NCBI GenBank assembly: GCA_965223035.1
Contig: OZ244980.1
Span: forward strand, 1,488,001 to 1,552,000
Length of the DNA: 64,000 nt
Direction of reading: 5' to 3'
Origin: CAMDPA01 sp965223035
GTDB lineage: Bacteria > Pseudomonadota > Alphaproteobacteria > Rhizobiales > Hyphomicrobiaceae
Under the pieces are notes generated by a model that saw nothing but the letters and a program-made list of their open reading frames with translations, did no database searches and was not told the DNA's origin. Positions 31,344-40,764 of the stretch are shown in pieces; within the stretch, counting starts at the first letter, position 1, and every line of letters starts with the position of its first letter. Position numbers and translations under genes: made by a program.

Positions 31344-33191
31344 TTAGCCTTCTAGCTCTTCGCGCAGCATCTCCAATCTCAGCCATTGCTCCTCTGCGGC
31401 GGCCAGCTTGTCTTGGGCGGCGATCAGACGTTCGCTGGCCGCAACAAACGCGGCCTGATCGGTCGCATAAAGGGTCGGGTCGGTGACGGTTTTGGACAGG
31501 CTAGCGATTTCGGCCTCGAGCTTGGCGATGGTGGCTGGTAGCTGTTTGAGGGTGTGCTTGTCCTTGAAGGACAGTTTGCGCTTGACGTGTGCCGGCTCCT
31601 GCGTCAGCCCATCGACGGTGGCGGATCCTGCATTGGATTTGGTCTTGCTCCGCTGGGGATGAGCTGGCCGAAGGGATCGGTCAGGCGGGGGATCTGGCCG
31701 GCCGGCGCGTTGCCGCACCATGTCTGAGTAGCCGCCGGCGTATTCGAGCCAGCGGCCACCGCCCTCAACCGTGATGACCGAGGTCACACATCGATCAAGG
31801 AAGTCGCGATCGTGGCTGACGAGTAGGACGGTGCCTGCATAATCCGCGATCAACTCCTGGAGCAGATCGAGCGTCTCCAAATCCAGGTCATTGGTGGGTT
31901 CATCGAGCACCAACAGGTTGGAGGGCTTGGCCAGCGCGCGGGCCAACAACAGGCGCGCCCGCTCGCCACCCGATAACGCTTTTACAGGGCTTTGCGACTG
32001 CTCCGGCAGGAACAGAAAGTCGGCCAAATAGCTGGCGACGTGTTTGCGTTGACCGTTGACCTCAACCCAGTCACCACGGCCGCCCGTCAAGACATCGCTC
32101 ACGCGCTGGTTGGCAGCGAGGGTCTGGCGTGCCTGGTCAAGAACGACAAGCTCCAGATTGGCCCCATGGCGCACGGTGCCGGCATCCGGCGCGAGCTCTG
32201 CCGTCAGCAATCTGATCAAGGTGGTCTTGCCGGCGCCATTGGGGCCAAGCAGTCCAATACGGTCGCCGCGCATGATCTTAATGGAGAAGTCCTTGACGAG
32301 CGGGTCATCGCCGAAGGTCTTGGAGAGGCCGGTGGCTTCAATGACGAGCTTGCCGGAAGCAGTGGCTTCCGGCGTGGTCATGCGCACGGTGTCGACGGCT
32401 CGGCGCGCTTCAAGGCGTTGGGTGCGCAATTCGGTCAACTGGGCGACCCGGCGCATGTTGCGTTTGCGGCGTGCGGTCACCCCGCCGGCGTACATCCATC
32501 GTTCTTCGCGCTCGATTTTGCGGTCGAGCTTGTGGCGCTGCGCCAGCTCATCCGCCATCAGCTTGTCGCGCCACGCTTCGAACTCGCCAAACCCTCGGTC
32601 GAGCATGCGAGAGCGCCCGCGATCAAGCCAAATCGTCTTGCGTGAGAGCGTTTCCAGCAACCGGCGGTCGTGGCTGATGAGGACGATCGCCGACTTGAGG
32701 CCTGTTAACCGCTGTTCGAGCCATTCGATCGCCGGCAGATCGAGATGGTTGGTGGGTTCATCGAGCAGCAAGATGTCCGGTTCGGGGGCCAACACGCTGG
32801 CGAGCGAGGCACGGCGCGCCTCTCCGCCGGATAGACGCGAGGGGTCGAGATCAGGCAACAGGCCGAGCTCATCCAAGATTGCGCTGGCGGCATAGGCTGG
32901 GTCGGTCGGGCCAAGACCTGCCTCGACGAATGCCAGCACAGTGTCATAGCCGGAAAAGTCGACCTCCTGGCTTAGATAGCGCGCGCGCGCAGATGGGTGG
33001 AGAAAGCGCGATCCAGCGTCCGGCTCCAGCAGTCCGGCGGCGATCTTCATCAGCGTTGATTTGCCGGAGCCATTGCGTCCAACGAGGCAAATGCGCTCAC
33101 CGGCTCGCACGCTCAAGCTGGCGTTTTCCAACAGGGGGGTCCCGCCGAAAGTCAGATCAATGTTTTCAAGGCTCAACAGCTCAGTGGACAT
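31344..33191 (-). CDS. ABC-F family ATPase, Uup-like
   Basis: The 615-residue protein has two ABC ATPase domains without membrane segments. Domain 1 has Walker A GRNGSGKST at 38-46, signature LSGGEARRA and Walker B DILLLDEPTNHLD; domain 2 has GPNGAGKTT, ALSGGERARLLLA and LLVLDEPTNDLD. The linker contains KIEREERWMYAGG, and the C-terminal 100 residues form an Arg/Lys-rich coiled coil (HTLKQLPATIAKLEAEIASLSK), as in Uup. ABC-F proteins of this group bind ribosomes or DNA and affect translation or transposon precise excision. It stands alone, with a 287-base gap before lemA. Confidence 0.85.
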   Translation of the reverse strand: MSTELLSLENIDLTFGGTPLLENASLSVRAGERICLVGRNGSGKSTLMKIAAGLLEPDAGSRFLHPSARARYLSQEVDFSGYDTVLAFVEAGLGPTDPAYAASAILDELGLLPDLDPSRLSGGEARRASLASVLAPEPDILLLDEPTNHLDLPAIEWLEQRLTGLKSAIVLISHDRRLLETLSRKTIWLDRGRSRMLDRGFGEFEAWRDKLMADELAQRHKLDRKIEREERWMYAGGVTARRKRNMRRVAQLTELRTQRLEARRAVDTVRMTTPEATASGKLVIEATGLSKTFGDDPLVKDFSIKIMRGDRIGLLGPNGAGKTTLIRLLTAELAPDAGTVRHGANLELVVLDQARQTLAANQRVSDVLTGGRGDWVEVNGQRKHVASYLADFLFLPEQSQSPVKALSGGERARLLLARALAKPSNLLVLDEPTNDLDLETLDLLQELIADYAGTVLLVSHDRDFLDRCVTSVITVEGGGRWLEYAGGYSDMVRQRAGRPDPPPDRSLRPAHPQRSKTKSNAGSATVDGLTQEPAHVKRKLSFKDKHTLKQLPATIAKLEAEIASLSKTVTDPTLYATDQAAFVAASERLIAAQDKLAAAEEQWLRLEMLREELEG

Positions 33192-33233
33192 CGGCTGGGT
33201 GGGCTCGCGAAGCGGGTGAATGGGTCGTGGACT

Positions 33234-34391
33234 TTAGGATCGCGCCGGCACTTGGGTTACCCTCATATAGGACTGGCGGATGCCTTCCGTCACGTGATCG
33301 ATGGTAAAGCCCGCCAGCACACGCTGACGCGCTGATCGACCCATCTCCAAGCGTAAGCTCGGGTCGCCGGCCATTTCCGTCAAAGCGGTCGCGAGAGCTT
33401 CTGGGTCGGCCGGTGGCACGATCAAACCGTCCTGACGATCGCGCACAAAATGGCGGCATCCGGGCACGTCGGTGACGATCACAGGTCTTGCACAGGCAGC
33501 AGCTTCAAGCACTGAGCGTGGCAGCCCCTCACGTGTAATCGCCGGCAGCACGGCAATATCACAGCGGGCCCAGACATCGCGGACGTCGGAGACGTGACCG
33601 TGCCAGGTGACGCCGCCTTGCGCGGCCCATCGCTCGATCTGTTTGGCCGGCACAGCTTCTGGGTTGTCTTGATCCGTGCTGCCGTAGAGCGCAACAGCCA
33701 GGCCGACGCCACGGGTGGCCATGCGACGTTGGGCTTCGACAAGGAACGCGACGCCTTTCGAGCGGATCATCCGACCGACGAAGGCGGCGACCGGTGGCGC
33801 ATTGTTTGGCGGTGGCAGTGCCGGAAACGTTTTCGGATCCACGCCAGCACCACCGAGAATGGTGAGACGCTCCGTCACAACGACGCCACCGTCGCGCAGA
33901 AATTGGACGTCTTCGGGGTTCTCGGCGAGCAGCCAGTTGCGCGGGTCCTTCAAAACGTCGGCCAGCACTTTGAGCCCAATTGGCCGCAACAAACGCGCCG
34001 CGTTTGAATTGGAGATGCCCAGGAATCCGAGACCTGTGAGGTGCAAAATGACGTGTTGAGGGACCGGCGCCAGCCTGATCGCCAGCCCCGTCACGATCAG
34101 AGTCTGCATGGCGATGGCGTGCACGACATCGGGTTGCTCCTGGCCAATCAGGCGCGCCAATCGGCGAATGACGGCGGCTTGGGCGAGCGGTTGCAGTGAT
34201 GATCGACGGAAATCGAACTCAACCGGGCGACAGCCCAGGGCGGCAATTTCGGGCATGCGACCGGACGATCTCGTGGCGACCACGACCTCGTCGGCCAGGT
34301 TGGCCAAGGTTCGAAGGAGCGGCTGGAAATGCGACAGGGCAAACCAGTCTTCGGTGATGCACACCAGAACCTTTTGTAAGATCTTGGACAC
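33234..34391 (-). CDS. Glycosyltransferase family 4 protein
   Basis: The 385-residue protein has the GT-B two-domain form of family 4 glycosyltransferases: an N-domain with VLVCITEDWFALSHFQPLLRTL, and a C-domain with AFVGRMIRSKGV and the EX7E donor-binding motif region (PAITREGLPRSVLEAAACARPVIVTDVPG). It probably adds a sugar from UDP- or GDP-sugar to a lipid carrier or polysaccharide at the inner membrane. It starts with GTG at 34391, with no strong ribosome binding site. No other polysaccharide genes are intact beside it; a possible remnant is at 34586-34893. Confidence 0.85.
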   Translation of the reverse strand: MSKILQKVLVCITEDWFALSHFQPLLRTLANLADEVVVATRSSGRMPEIAALGCRPVEFDFRRSSLQPLAQAAVIRRLARLIGQEQPDVVHAIAMQTLIVTGLAIRLAPVPQHVILHLTGLGFLGISNSNAARLLRPIGLKVLADVLKDPRNWLLAENPEDVQFLRDGGVVVTERLTILGGAGVDPKTFPALPPPNNAPPVAAFVGRMIRSKGVAFLVEAQRRMATRGVGLAVALYGSTDQDNPEAVPAKQIERWAAQGGVTWHGHVSDVRDVWARCDIAVLPAITREGLPRSVLEAAACARPVIVTDVPGCRHFVRDRQDGLIVPPADPEALATALTEMAGDPSLRLEMGRSARQRVLAGFTIDHVTEGIRQSYMRVTQVPARS

Positions 34392-34585
34392 AGTTGTTTT
34401 TCTGAGCTTGGATTAATCAAAACGGTGTGCAAAAAACTGGCGCCTGCTCCGCCCGATCGTGGCCGATCGCTGGTTGACCATTTGCGGTCCGAAGCTGCCA
34501 CATTTGCATTACGGCTAGCCGTGGAGAAATTGAGGCGGATTGCCACGGCATTTCCGATGAAACTGGGTCTATTGGCGAATTCGTT

Positions 34586-34893
34586 TCAAAAGGTGAAATT
34601 TAGGGGCTGGTCGGTCACAGTGATTGCGCCGGGCCAAAAATAACAGGGCCGCAACATGATTGCCGGTTCGTTGGGAACCACGATGGCGGTCTCAGCTTCA
34701 CACGTTGGCATCAACGACAATTCGGGCGCGCACCTTCTGCCATCGATCAAGACCTTGCTGACTCCAATGATAAAGTGCTGCAGGGCCGGTTCATTGAAAA
34801 ACAACCGGGGAAACGGCGCGCCGGCCTGCCCGAATATATGCAAGGTGCGGGGCAGGCTCAGATCGAAGGCCAGACACCTGGTGGCTCACCGAT
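34586..34893 (-). other. Unassigned open frame, possible gene remnant
   Basis: A frame is open on the minus strand from about 34893 to the stop at 34586 without an ATG start. It reads DLSLPRTLHIFGQAGAPF and continues to ALQHFIIGVSKVLIDGRR and PAIMLRPCYFWPGA. The composition is protein-like, and the neighbouring glycosyltransferase suggests an old surface-sugar locus, but no family is recognised. It may be chance. Confidence 0.2.
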
Positions 34894-35369
34894 CTGAGGC
34901 GCCAGCCTTGATCGAATAGCGCCTCCACCGTTCATTCCAGCGGCTTTTTTGTTGGCGGGCGTTGGCTTTATGCGTTTTAGCGTCGGTTGCTACCATCTCG
35001 CCCCCCGCCCGCAAATTCGCGCCATTGGGTGGCCCCGGCGGGGGAGCAGGCCGGCACGACAGTTTCGCCCAAGGCGGGAATGATCTAGCGCCGCTTCGGT
35101 TGGTTCCTGAGGTTGCCAGGTCCGCTCACGATTTTGAGGGCGCAGACGACCTTGCTCTAAAACCAGGCCAGTTATCCGTTTCGCGCTTGGTGGCGGGTTC
35201 GCTGGTTCGCCACATTGCGCGCTGGGTAGGTGCGGCGGGAGACAATGTCCGGGGGCTCGTCGGCAACCGGCCGAACCATGTCTGATCTTGGTTTGTTCTC
35301 AAGCGACGACGCAGAAATAAGCATATTCGAGGATTGGCTTTGGATTTGAAATAGACTTTGTTCGCAGCG
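34894..35369. other. Gene-free stretch between glycosyltransferase and hns
   Basis: No coding region is supported. Positions about 35079-35165 look like a decayed copy of the palindromic element, since ATGATCTAGCGCC begins it and TTGCTCTAAAACC ends it. The rest carries nothing recognisable. Confidence 0.3.
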
Positions 35370-35396
35370 AAAAAAAAGGCGCCCCGGTTGGGGCGC
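35370..35396 (-). terminator. Rho-independent terminator of hns
   Basis: On the minus strand there is a perfect 7-bp stem GCGCCCC/GGGGCGC with an AACC loop, followed after one C by eight T. This is a strong intrinsic terminator about 190 bases after the hns stop codon. On the plus strand only GTTTTC follows the stem, so it should act mainly on minus-strand transcripts. Confidence 0.85.
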
Positions 35397-35589
35397 GTTT
35401 TCGACTCCTGGCTTAACGCCGTTCATAAGTCTCGGGCTTGTTGGCCAACTGGCTGTTGTCAATTCTGACCCGCTATAGGCCATCATTGACGGTTCCCGTC
35501 GTCTGGGTGGAGGATCGATTTTATCCTCACCGATGCCGAAATCGCATCTCAGCTTTGTCGGCAACGATCAAGTTCGATCAATTCGCCGA

Positions 35590-35913
35590 TTAAACTGCGA
35601 AGTTCTCCATTTTTTGGCCCTTTTTCAGAGCCTCGACCATCCATGTGGGCTTACGACCACGGCCGGCCCAGGTCTGTGCCGGGTTCTTCGGATTTCTATA
35701 TTTGACGGCGGCCGAGCCAGCTTTCTTCCCGCTCGTGCGCTTGCCGCTTAGGAGTTCATTGATCTCGAAGCCCGATGCGGAAGCCATCTCCACCATCTTA
35801 CGCTTCAGCTCGGAGAGCTCCTGGTTGCGACGGCGGTCAATGGCGGCGGCCACATCGCGCTGAAGATCCAACAGATCCTTATGGGACATTCTATCGAGAT
35901 TCACCTTGGTCAT
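35590..35913 (-). CDS. H-NS family nucleoid protein (HvrA type)
   Basis: The 107-residue protein has a coiled-coil oligomerisation N-half (DLLDLQRDVAAAIDRRRNQELSEL and on to ELKRKMVEM) and the H-NS DNA-binding C-half: YRNPKNPAQTWAGRGRKPTW, in which the AGRGRKP loop inserts into the minor groove of AT-rich DNA. It silences AT-rich or foreign genes. GAAAGGAG lies six bases before the ATG at 35913. Its own transcript is probably short and ends at the terminator at 35370. The 1.1-kb stretch upstream is AT-richer than the rest of the window, as expected for regions under H-NS control. Confidence 0.9.
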   Translation of the reverse strand: MTKVNLDRMSHKDLLDLQRDVAAAIDRRRNQELSELKRKMVEMASASGFEINELLSGKRTSGKKAGSAAVKYRNPKNPAQTWAGRGRKPTWMVEALKKGQKMENFAV

Positions 35914-35954
35914 CTAGTTCTCCTTTCAAGTTTTCAAGCCAGATCGCGCACAAA

Positions 35955-35982
35955 ACAATATGCAAGAGTCACAATTATCCAA
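35955..35982 (-). promoter_or_regulatory. Candidate sigma-70 promoter of hns
   Basis: On the minus strand, TTGGAT and TATTGT are separated by 16 bases (TTGGAT at 35982-35977, TATTGT at 35960-35955). This would start transcription about 35-40 bases before the hns ATG, with the strong ribosome binding site in the short leader. The match is by eye only. Confidence 0.4.
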
Positions 35983-37030
35983 ATAAACCCTGCGTAATGG
36001 TAAAAGTTCTCAGCAAACGTAATTTCACCCAGTCCATTGAACATTGATTTTGATTTGATTATCACGGCTCGTGGCTGCCGGGCGGCCGCTCGGCCGTGGT
36101 GCACGCAGCGCAATCCCCCAAAACAGGGTTCTTGCTGACAATCAATTGCCGCTTTGGCTTGGGCAGTGCGGTTGACGCTGCAATCGCGACTACATTCCCT
36201 ACCATTTTGGTCATTGGCCGCTGTGCGTTTTCAGGAAACCGCCTTTCCGCCGGTGTTTGGTTTAGGTCTAGTTTGGGCCAGGCAAGCTCGTGGTATTAAT
36301 GGCTATGGGCTCCAAACGCAAGCTGTAAATGGTCCATCACACCAAAAATAGCAAGTCCTTTTCGCTAAGTGATCAGCCGATAAGGTTCCATTCCTTTGTC
36401 AAAAAGCCGCTTCAGCTCCCGCATCTGTGTTTGCGGGTCGGCCTATAGTTTTATGTGCGGCAGCCCGATTGGTTTTTGAACGATACTCAGAAAATACTCC
36501 TGTTCGTTTCGTAGAGGTGGGCTGGTTTAGGTGCGCACCCGCAGTGGTAAGAAACGATGCGATGTTTGGCCTCAATCGAGCACGATTGGTGGCAGCTTAA
36601 CGCTTCAATTAATCGGGTTGTGCTTCGCTCAGCTGTTGCGATCAAGAGAGGCGAGCGTGCAGTGGCTTTGATTGAAACAAGGAGCCAGGACTGCTGGTCT
36701 AAACTTCTGATTTTGAGCAAGATTCAGGGCAGGTGCTATTCTCGAGGCCGATTAATCGCGAACAATCCGACGGCAATCGGAAAGCCAGACTAAATGCGCC
36801 TGATTGCCAGATTTCGCCAACTGGTTGAATGCATAAGACTCACAATTTGAGATACTTCAACGCTTGCGAAATCGAGGGTGAGGTGGAGCCGAATTGAGCT
36901 GCGTCGGAGGATCCCGGAACAACGAAATTGGCGCCGGGGAAGTGGAATGTGGTTGCCAACCAAGATTTGCTGCTATCAGTAGCCAATGGATTAGTTTGGC
37001 AGCGTGGAATGTGCGGCAAAGAGGTTATCG
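35983..37030. other. AT-richer gene-poor region upstream of hns
   Basis: No gene is supported over about 1 kb. The base composition is visibly richer in A and T than in the neighbours. Short open frames (for example 36557-36793 on the plus strand and 36487-36720 on the minus strand) have no family resemblance and mirror each other. A possible gamma-glutamyltransferase remnant lies at 36100-36345. The region may be a relic of acquired DNA. Confidence 0.4.
36100..36345 (+). pseudogene. Possible gamma-glutamyltransferase N-terminal remnant
   Basis: One frame reads VHAAQSPKTGFLL and later GLGSAVDAAIAT, which resembles the conserved GGxAVDAAIA start of gamma-glutamyltransferases. About 100 bases later, in a different frame, GINGYGLQTQA resembles the following conserved LNGxGxAP block. 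This spacing fits the family with a frameshift. The region is heavily decayed and has no start or catalytic Thr. The identification is weak. Confidence 0.3.
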
Positions 37031-37873
37031 ATGGCGAGCGCGGAACGTTTTCTGCTTGCTGGTGTTATGGGCTGGCCGGTGATGCACTCCAGATCGCCGA
37101 TGCTGCATAATGCCTGGTTTGAAGCCCACAAGTTGGCCGGCGCTTATATCCCTTTGGCCATCGCGCCGGACAGATTGGGCGCCGCTTTGCGCGCGCTGGA
37201 ACCGCTGGGCTTTGCTGGCTGCAATCTGACGATACCGCACAAGGAGGCCGCGCTGCAGCTCGTGGATGAGGTCGCACCGACTGCCGAACGGATGGGGGCA
37301 ATCAGCTGTGTGAGTGTACGAGCCGACGGTACGCTGTTGGGCACCAATAATGATGGTTACGGATACATCCATGGGTTGCTGGAGGCCTGCCCGGACTGGT
37401 CGGCGAGTGCCGGCCCGGTGGTGGTGATCGGTGCGGGAGGCGGCGCTCGGGCGGTGGTGATGAGCATGGCCGAGCGGGGGGTTTCGCAAATTAGGCTGAT
37501 CAATCGAACGCTGGCCCGCGCCGAGGCGCTCGAACGGGACTTTGGCGCTCCCGTCAAGGTGGTCAAGTGGGCGGCGCGGCACGATGCGCTAGAGGACGCG
37601 GCCCTGCTGGTGAACACCACCAGTCAGGGTATGGTCGGAATGGCGCCGCTCGATCTGCGTTTGGACAATTTGCCGGCACGGGCGATCGTTTCAGACATCG
37701 TCTACATTCCCCGCGAAACGCCGCTGTTGGCTGCTGCGCGGGCGCGCGGCAATCGAACGGTCAATGGTTTGGGAATGTTGCTGCATCAGGCGCGTCCGGC
37801 TTGGCAGTCTTGGTTCGGCATATCGCCCGAGGTGACGACCGAGCTGCGACGGCGGATCGAGGCAACGCTTTGA
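37031..37873 (+). CDS. aroE: Shikimate dehydrogenase
   Basis: AroE reduces 3-dehydroshikimate to shikimate with NADPH in aromatic amino-acid synthesis. The 280 residues have the shikimate site GVMGWPVMHSRSP (residues 11-23), the catalytic Lys71 in NLTIPHKE, Asp108 in GTNNDGYG, and the NADP loop GAGGGARAV (134-142) followed by NRT. The late motif is NGLGMLLHQA. An AGAGG site precedes the ATG at 37031; an upstream ATG at 37004 is in frame but has no family match. In many Hyphomicrobiales aroE sits with maf and coaE, but here it stands alone. Confidence 0.95.
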   Translation: MASAERFLLAGVMGWPVMHSRSPMLHNAWFEAHKLAGAYIPLAIAPDRLGAALRALEPLGFAGCNLTIPHKEAALQLVDEVAPTAERMGAISCVSVRADGTLLGTNNDGYGYIHGLLEACPDWSASAGPVVVIGAGGGARAVVMSMAERGVSQIRLINRTLARAEALERDFGAPVKVVKWAARHDALEDAALLVNTTSQGMVGMAPLDLRLDNLPARAIVSDIVYIPRETPLLAAARARGNRTVNGLGMLLHQARPAWQSWFGISPEVTTELRRRIEATL

Positions 37874-38018
37874 GGCGCGCAGCCGCCAAATCAGAAGCTT
37901 GGCAAGGCGATCGCCGATCGCCTTCAGGCCTGCCGTGATCGCTGCGTCGGCCGATCGCGATGGGCGAGCATGGGATCGATCGCGCCCGCCACAACAACTT
38001 TCATTTATTGTCTGGCCG

Positions 38019-39200
38019 TTATTCGGGATGAGCCGACATCGCTGCCATGCCGCGCTCCAAATCTGCAATCAGATCTGTCGGGTCTTCTAATCCGACGTGC
38101 AGGCGGATCAAAGTGCCACCTGACCAGCCGGCGACGCCTTGCGGATAGATCAGTGCCAAACTCTCATACCCGCCCCAGGAGGCGCCAATGCCAAAGAGCT
38201 GCAGCGCATCGACAAAAGCGGCGGCGTGCTCGATCGTATACTGAGGCTGCAGTTCGATGGAGAATAGGCTGACCGCGCCGCGGAAGTCCCGCTTCCACAG
38301 TTCGTGTCCGGGATCGGATGGCAACGCCGGGTGCAGCACGCGCTTGACTTGTGGCTGAACGCCGAGCCAGTCAATCACGTCTTTGGCATGCCCCCAGGAT
38401 TGGGCGATGCGGGCGGAGACCGTACGTAGGCCCCGCAGCGCGTTGTAGGCATCGTCCGGGCTCACGGTTTGGCCAAGCGTATAGCTGTCCCGCCAAAGCT
38501 GATCGGCAATCCGATCGTTACCGGTGACGGACCCCATCGTCACATCGGAATGGCCCGCGATATATTTTGTCAGTGCGATCACGGAGATGTCGGCGCCCAA
38601 GTGGAGCGGGCAATAAAGACCGCCGGCGCCCCACGTATTGTCGACGGCGACGAGGGCCTGCGAGCCCCGAGTGGCGGCCACCAATTGGGGCAAGTCTTGC
38701 ACGTCGAACACGATCGAGCCGGGGTTGTCGAGGTAAACCAGCCGGGTTTGCGGCCGCAGGCGTCGTGCGACCTCCTGCGGTCCTGCCGCCCCGGCGGGGA
38801 AGTACTCGCATGCGATGCCGCGCGGTGTCATGAACTCGTCGGCCAAGTGGCGGGCGGGGCCGTAGATGGTTTCCGCCAACAGCATGTGATCGCCGGGCTT
38901 CAAGGTGCTCAAAAACAGGTGGGCGATGGCAGCAAGACCGGTCGGAAACAGTTGCGTGCGATGGCCGCCCTCAATTTCGGTGAGGGCGTCCTCCAGGGCG
39001 AACGTGGTCGGTGTGCCACGAGCGCCGTATGTGAACAGCCGCTCACCGGCGAGCCGGCGACGGATCAAGTCGTTGCGGTGTTGCATGTTGCGGTAGAGCA
39101 CGGTCGAGGCACGCACCAACGGGGGATTGACACTTTGGGCATCACCGCCGGTTGGCGTTCGTGCTACATGCACCAGTCGGGTCTTGTTGCGCTCTACCAT
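38019..39200 (-). CDS. metC: Cystathionine beta-lyase (PLP enzyme)
   Basis: The 393-residue protein belongs to the Cys/Met-metabolism PLP enzyme family and most resembles alphaproteobacterial cystathionine beta-lyase, which makes homocysteine, pyruvate and ammonia from cystathionine. The PLP Lys is in ALTKYIAGHSDV; the cofactor Asp is in VAVDNTWGAGG; FTYGARGTPT marks the N-terminal substrate region, and GGYESLALIYPQG the C-terminal part. I chose the ATG at 39200 with GGGGAG upstream; a TTG at 39233 would add 11 residues. It is transcribed divergently from the CaiB-type gene. Confidence 0.88.
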   Translation of the reverse strand: MVERNKTRLVHVARTPTGGDAQSVNPPLVRASTVLYRNMQHRNDLIRRRLAGERLFTYGARGTPTTFALEDALTEIEGGHRTQLFPTGLAAIAHLFLSTLKPGDHMLLAETIYGPARHLADEFMTPRGIACEYFPAGAAGPQEVARRLRPQTRLVYLDNPGSIVFDVQDLPQLVAATRGSQALVAVDNTWGAGGLYCPLHLGADISVIALTKYIAGHSDVTMGSVTGNDRIADQLWRDSYTLGQTVSPDDAYNALRGLRTVSARIAQSWGHAKDVIDWLGVQPQVKRVLHPALPSDPGHELWKRDFRGAVSLFSIELQPQYTIEHAAAFVDALQLFGIGASWGGYESLALIYPQGVAGWSGGTLIRLHVGLEDPTDLIADLERGMAAMSAHPE

Positions 39201-39404
39201 GTCGTCGTGCAGCTCCCCTTGCTCGTCCTTCAATCTCTCAGCATGCTAGCCGATGCGTTAGGCCTGCGTCTTATGCCGTCGCACCGGTGTGGCCAACGCG
39301 CACGGTCGGTGCGTAAAGCCCCTCAAAGCGCTCTCGCCTGAGCACCGCTCAGATCGGTTCGTCTCCGGTGGGTCAGCCTACACCAAAGGATCCAGGAACA
39401 CGTC

Positions 39405-40628
39405 ATGACACTACCGCTTGCCAACTTCCGCGTGCTCGACCTATCGCGCGTCCTTGCCGGGCCATTGGCCACGCAAACGCTGGCCGACTTAGGCGCGGAG
39501 GTGATCAAGGTGGAGCCGCCGGGTCGTGGCGACGATACGCGCGCGTGGGGGCCCCCGTTCGCAGTCCCAGCCAAAGACGGAGTGCCGGGCATCTCGGCCT
39601 ATTTCATGTCGGTAAACCGGGGGAAGCGGTCGGTCACCATCGATTTCACCCAGCCGGATGGGCAGCGTTTGATGGGCGCCTTGGCGGCGCGCGCGGATGT
39701 CATGATCGAAAACTTCAAGGTCGGAGGACTGGCAAAATACGGGCTCGACTACGGCTCGATCAAGGCGATCAACCCGCGCATCATCTATTGCTCGATCACC
39801 GGCTTCGGGCAAACCGGCCCTTATGCCAATCGCGCCGGATATGACTTCGTTGCGCAGGGCATGGGCGGATTGATGAGCGTCACGGGGCAGCCGGAGGAGA
39901 CGCCGGGCGGGGAGCCGATGAAGGTTGGTGTTGCGATTTCAGATGAGTTGGCCGGATTGAATGCGCTCGCCGGCATCCTGGCAGCATTGGTGCGGCGGGA
40001 GCGAACAGGTGAAGGCGCGCGGATCGACGTCGCACTCCTCGACGCCACCATCGCCGGGCTGATCAACCAGGCCTCAAGCTATCTTGTCACCGGCCAATCG
40101 CCACAACGTATGGGCAATGCCCACCCCACCATCGTGCCTTACGAAGCCTTTCCCACCGCCGACGGTCACGTCGTTCTGGCCATTGGAAACGATGGCCAGT
40201 TTGCCCGGTTTTGTGAGGCGGTCGGGCTCGAGGCGCTGCTTGATGACCAAAGATTTACGACCAACCCGATGCGTATTGCCAATCGTCCGGCGTTGTGCGC
40301 CATCATTACCGAGCGACTGGCGACCCAGAGCAGCTCCCATTGGGTTGAGCTGCTTGAATCCAGAGCGGTACCCTGCGGTCCGATCAACCGCCTGGACCAG
40401 GTGTTCGCCGATCCCCAGGTAACGGCGCGCGCCATGCATCGCGTACTGGACCAAGGCCGCGCCGCGCCGCTGCCGACCGTGGCAAATCCGATACGATTGG
40501 CTGGCCAGGACACGACAGCGGCGAAGGCGCCGCCCATGCTCGGCGAGGATACCTATGACGTGCTCAGCAATGTGCTCGGACTGGACGGCGAGGAGATCGA
40601 GCGACTGAAGGCGGCCGGCACCATTTAG
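39405..40628 (+). CDS. CaiB/BaiF family CoA-transferase (class III)
   Basis: The 407-residue protein is a class III CoA-transferase: FRVLDLSRVLAGPLATQTLADLGAEVIKVE is the family start, followed by YFMSVNRGKRSVTIDF, GYDFVAQGMGGLMSVTG with the catalytic Asp, and VGVAISDELAGLNALAGI. The reaction moves CoA between carboxylic acids such as succinate, formate or bile-acid-type substrates, but the acids cannot be read here. The ATG is at 39405 with GGATCCAGGA upstream. Its stop codon TAG (40626-40628) is the first base triplet of a palindromic element copy, so the repeat begins at the end of the coding region. Confidence 0.87.
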   Translation: MTLPLANFRVLDLSRVLAGPLATQTLADLGAEVIKVEPPGRGDDTRAWGPPFAVPAKDGVPGISAYFMSVNRGKRSVTIDFTQPDGQRLMGALAARADVMIENFKVGGLAKYGLDYGSIKAINPRIIYCSITGFGQTGPYANRAGYDFVAQGMGGLMSVTGQPEETPGGEPMKVGVAISDELAGLNALAGILAALVRRERTGEGARIDVALLDATIAGLINQASSYLVTGQSPQRMGNAHPTIVPYEAFPTADGHVVLAIGNDGQFARFCEAVGLEALLDDQRFTTNPMRIANRPALCAIITERLATQSSSHWVELLESRAVPCGPINRLDQVFADPQVTARAMHRVLDQGRAAPLPTVANPIRLAGQDTTAAKAPPMLGEDTYDVLSNVLGLDGEEIERLKAAGTI

Positions 40629-40764
40629 AGCGACCTGGTTTTCATCGGCATCGCAACGATCCCGACGAAAAGCAGAAAAGTTGCTGACCACTCGAAGGGC
40701 GATCCTGCTTGTGCCTAAAATCGCAATCGGCTTTGCGGCTCCCATTTAAGGCACGATAATCTCG
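40626..40764 (-). repeat. Palindromic MITE-like element, diverged copy R3
   Basis: A diverged copy in reverse orientation begins with the CaiB-type stop codon TAG. Both hairpin arms are changed: TTTTCATCGG and CCGACGAAAA replace TTTAATCGG and CCGATTAAA, so pairing is largely kept. It runs into a family B repeat that begins at 40764. Confidence 0.75.

Noticed and set aside
35370..35400. Terminator acting on the plus strand
   Set aside because: On the plus strand the stem is followed only by GTTTTC and no plus-strand gene precedes it; the eight-T run is on the minus strand after hns.
36487..36793. Mirrored short frames of 77 and 78 residues in the AT-richer region
   Set aside because: They lie on opposite strands over the same bases, so at most one could be real, and neither shows a motif or a ribosome site.
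37025..37582. 185-residue minus-strand frame within aroE
   Set aside because: Antisense to aroE, rich in Arg, His and Pro, with no family motif.
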